Source: Lingula anatina (taxonomy: Eukaryota; Brachiopoda; Lingulata; Lingulida; Lingulidae). Taken from it: 61,668 bases of DNA. Numbering within the stretch: the first letter of the stretch is position 1; every line of letters starts with the position of its first letter. The notes under the pieces were generated by a model. It was not told the DNA's origin. It searched no databases and saw only the letters and a list, made by a program, of their open reading frames with translations. The stretch lies in assembly GCF_001039355.2 (NCBI RefSeq), contig NW_019774725.1:335336-397003 (forward strand), written 5' to 3'. The position numbers and the translations under genes were made by a program. Positions 59,690-61,668 of this stretch are shown here, in pieces.

Positions 59690-60300
59690 ATTTTTTTTTC
59701 GTGTTTGCCACTCGACTCTCTCAAAGAGAATCAGTCTGCCCTCACCTGATATTTATGCTATTTTGCGCTCGTCAGGGCTTACATTTACGTCAAGGCCTGA
59801 TTTCCCTACCCTAGGTTCTAGATTTCAGTTATGTCAGCTCGATCTTGATTTTACACATAACCCATATCAGCCAAACTGGTAAAGCTATTCCATAAAATGT
59901 TATGAATAGATAGTAAGCTAGCTTTCCAGTGCCCTGACAATTAGGGCAGATTTCCCAATAGCGACTTTAATAATAAATTAATAAAAGAATACAGCGGCTC
60001 CCATGCACCTAGCGATTGTGAATATTCCAGTTTTATAAAAAGTGGTAGGAGATTTTGTTAAGAGTACTGAAAGGTATACATTCAAGGATTTTGAGGAAAT
60101 AAAGCTATAGGAATAAAGACTGTAAGTTAATGGTAAGGTGATAGCCTTGACAAGATCAATCCTTTTGCATTCTGTGTCATCAAGGGAACCATGGCATTGC
60201 AATGTCTTCTTGGGAGCCAATTTGGAGTTGAGTTTGTCTTATTGTGTGTTTAATTGTCTTAGTGGTTTTATTTTAACTACACATTTGTAAGTGTTTTTGT
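59690..60300. repeat. Upstream conserved block, copy 4
   Basis: Counterpart of 24060-24610 in unit B. Includes at 59812-59890 a fragment that is the reverse complement of 19165-19250. Confidence 0.5.
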
Positions 60301-60302
60301 AT

Positions 60303-61668
60303 TTCCAGACTAAGTCCATATTTCACTTATACTCTTGCTCAATATAATGGAATATTATCCCAACAGAATGTACGTTCTAAGACAAATTCTATTATTCAAC
60401 CAACAAACTATTTAGTGTTTAATTATAATTTCATTTTCTACCTTTGAATTGCAGTAAATTTCGTTGTTTTTTTCTTACATTTGGATTCCTTTTTGTAAAT
60501 AATTGGCAATTTAAAGAAAAAAGCAAATGTCAGATTCAATGAAGCAGGGATTGCAAGCCCGGCTGGCTTCATCCGTTCAGGCTATTCTTCAAGGCACTGA
60601 CTTAACCAGTTTACTGGTGTATCTCTGGCTCAGTTTAGCCCACCGCTCGACAAGAACCTGTCTCAGCTCAAACAGTGTACTCGGCAACTGGGACTCTCTC
60701 CTCTTTACAGCGTAGGATTGAGTATCCCAACAGTGTTCTTAGGGAAAAAAGGAGGCCAAACTACTTGCTCAATTTCCTGGTCATTGTAGAATTTGTGTTT
60801 TGCCAGTACGGTGAGGTGGAGCATTGCCATGTTAGGACAGAAAGTTACGGTTATTTTGGGCCTTTTGTTTGCGCCTTAAACCCCGTATCCTCAAAAGTTA
60901 CTCTCCCTTGGAAAATTTTGATTTGCAACAATATTAAAGTTACGGGGCCAGCCATTTTGCTCAGATCTTTTATGCACAACTCTAACCGTCTATTGTGCAT
61001 TACTTTTTTGTTTTTTTTAATTCGTTCATCAATCATTTCTACAGCTGTACAAAATACGTAAATTTTCTTTTAGAAGTTGAATAAAGAGCATTGGTTCATG
61101 ACGTGATTATCTGTATCACTTTACGCATTACGTTAGGGGTGACACTTTTTTTTTGCTGGGGAGTATACATGGAAGGCTTCCTTTGCCTGGAAAAAACTGT
61201 CTGTGCTGTGCTGTGTGATTTACTGTACGTTGTGTTGTCTTTGAGGACACCGTTTTATACTTGTCATGATAAAGTTTACAAAGCTAGTTATTACCAATTC
61301 AATGTTTCAGTATCTAACACGGCAACTACATTATAGAATGATGCTACAAGTGTTATGTCATCACCTCCCCACCCACCCTCTATCGAACTTCCGCTGTTCA
61401 AAACGGCTAATGTGGAGTGGAGGTCAAGGAAAGTGGGGCCATCGTGTTTGTTATGGCTTTCATTTCGGTTTAAAGATGTCGCAAGCCAAGTCCAAATTCA
61501 GGTAGATTCAAAATCTGTCTGTGCCCTATCCCGATTGGATGCAATGCATTGTTTACTGAATTTTAGCGTAATAAGCTTTCTAATTTACAGGTCAGAATTT
61601 ACAGGTTAAAAACTGCATGATCTCATAAAATCCAAACTTGATTTGCTTTGGTTAAATGCGTTTTTTTT
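60303..61668. other. Right end of window, no supported gene
   Basis: 60303-60862 is an insert relative to unit A; 60863-60912 is the last duplicated block. Beyond it, an exon-like start MSQAKSKFR with donor AG|GTAGAT at about 61476-61503 is visible but cannot be supported alone. Confidence 0.4.

Larger units (their letters stand above)
30870..60945. repeat. Segmental duplication unit B (carries PKS copy B)
   Basis: Second copy of the duplicated block, about 30 kb, separated from unit A by the single-copy PTCHD gene and its flanks. It keeps PKS intron positions and lengths of coding exons, and the upstream blocks at 54230-56790 and 59690-60250 match 19975-24610 in unit A. It carries several insertions absent from unit A, such as a 632-bp TTAA element, a LINE fragment, a Harbinger-like MITE and a 525-bp foldback element, and lacks the 1.28-kb element found in A. 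Left and right limits are where I stop seeing similarity. Confidence 0.85.

Noticed and set aside
60527-60715. 62-codon ORF MSDSMKQGLQ... as a gene
   Set aside because: No splice context, no homology I recognise, and it lies in a segment inserted in a duplicated noncoding block.

Overview
The window is animal nuclear DNA: AT-rich, intron-bearing genes with GT/AG splice sites, long introns, microsatellites and many decayed transposons. Frequent motifs such as TAGGCCTA and ACATGTA, an animal-type FAS-like polyketide synthase (PKS) and a Patched-domain gene suggest a marine invertebrate. A deuterostome such as a hemichordate, echinoderm or cephalochordate is my guess; the sequence alone does not settle it. 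Two single-N scaffold gaps (13213 and 45379) affect gene models.

Main content: two head-to-tail paralogous type I PKS genes on the minus strand. Copy A spans 1505-16223, with 7 coding exons and a predicted 2421-residue protein; exon 3 is present twice in the assembly. Copy B spans 35508-51195 with the same exon lengths and phases, but most of the ketosynthase exon is missing at a gap. Domain order is KS-AT-DH-pseudoKR-pseudoER-KR-ACP-TE. No methyltransferase is seen, the ER nucleotide loop is lost, and the C-terminal thioesterase has the type II (GrsT/OLAH-like) LPGxExR signature. The last 5.4 kb of coding sequence, from mid-AT to the stop, is one uninterrupted exon in both copies. The expected product is a released polyene-type acid built from malonyl units.

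Between the PKS genes, on the plus strand, is a four-exon Patched-domain (PTCHD/RND, sterol-sensing domain) gene at 24938-29469. It is complete except for one apparent single-base frameshift in a T run near 25536-25540.

Layout: 1-24.8 kb is duplication unit A (3' flank, PKS A, 5' intron with transposon debris, putative noncoding first exon near 22.8 kb). 24.9-30.0 kb is the PTCHD gene and its poly(A) signals. 30.9-60.9 kb is duplication unit B, in the same order. The two units are direct repeats differing by transposon insertions, several of which can be dated because the other unit keeps the empty site: a TTAA-flanked MITE, a CAATGG-flanked 1.28-kb element and a LINE fragment. Other mobile DNA includes a decayed BEL/Pao retrotransposon, Tc1/mariner-like relics, PIF/Harbinger-like MITEs with TAA target duplications, a tRNA-derived SINE and several tandem or foldback repeats. 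60.9-61.7 kb holds nothing I can assign with confidence.
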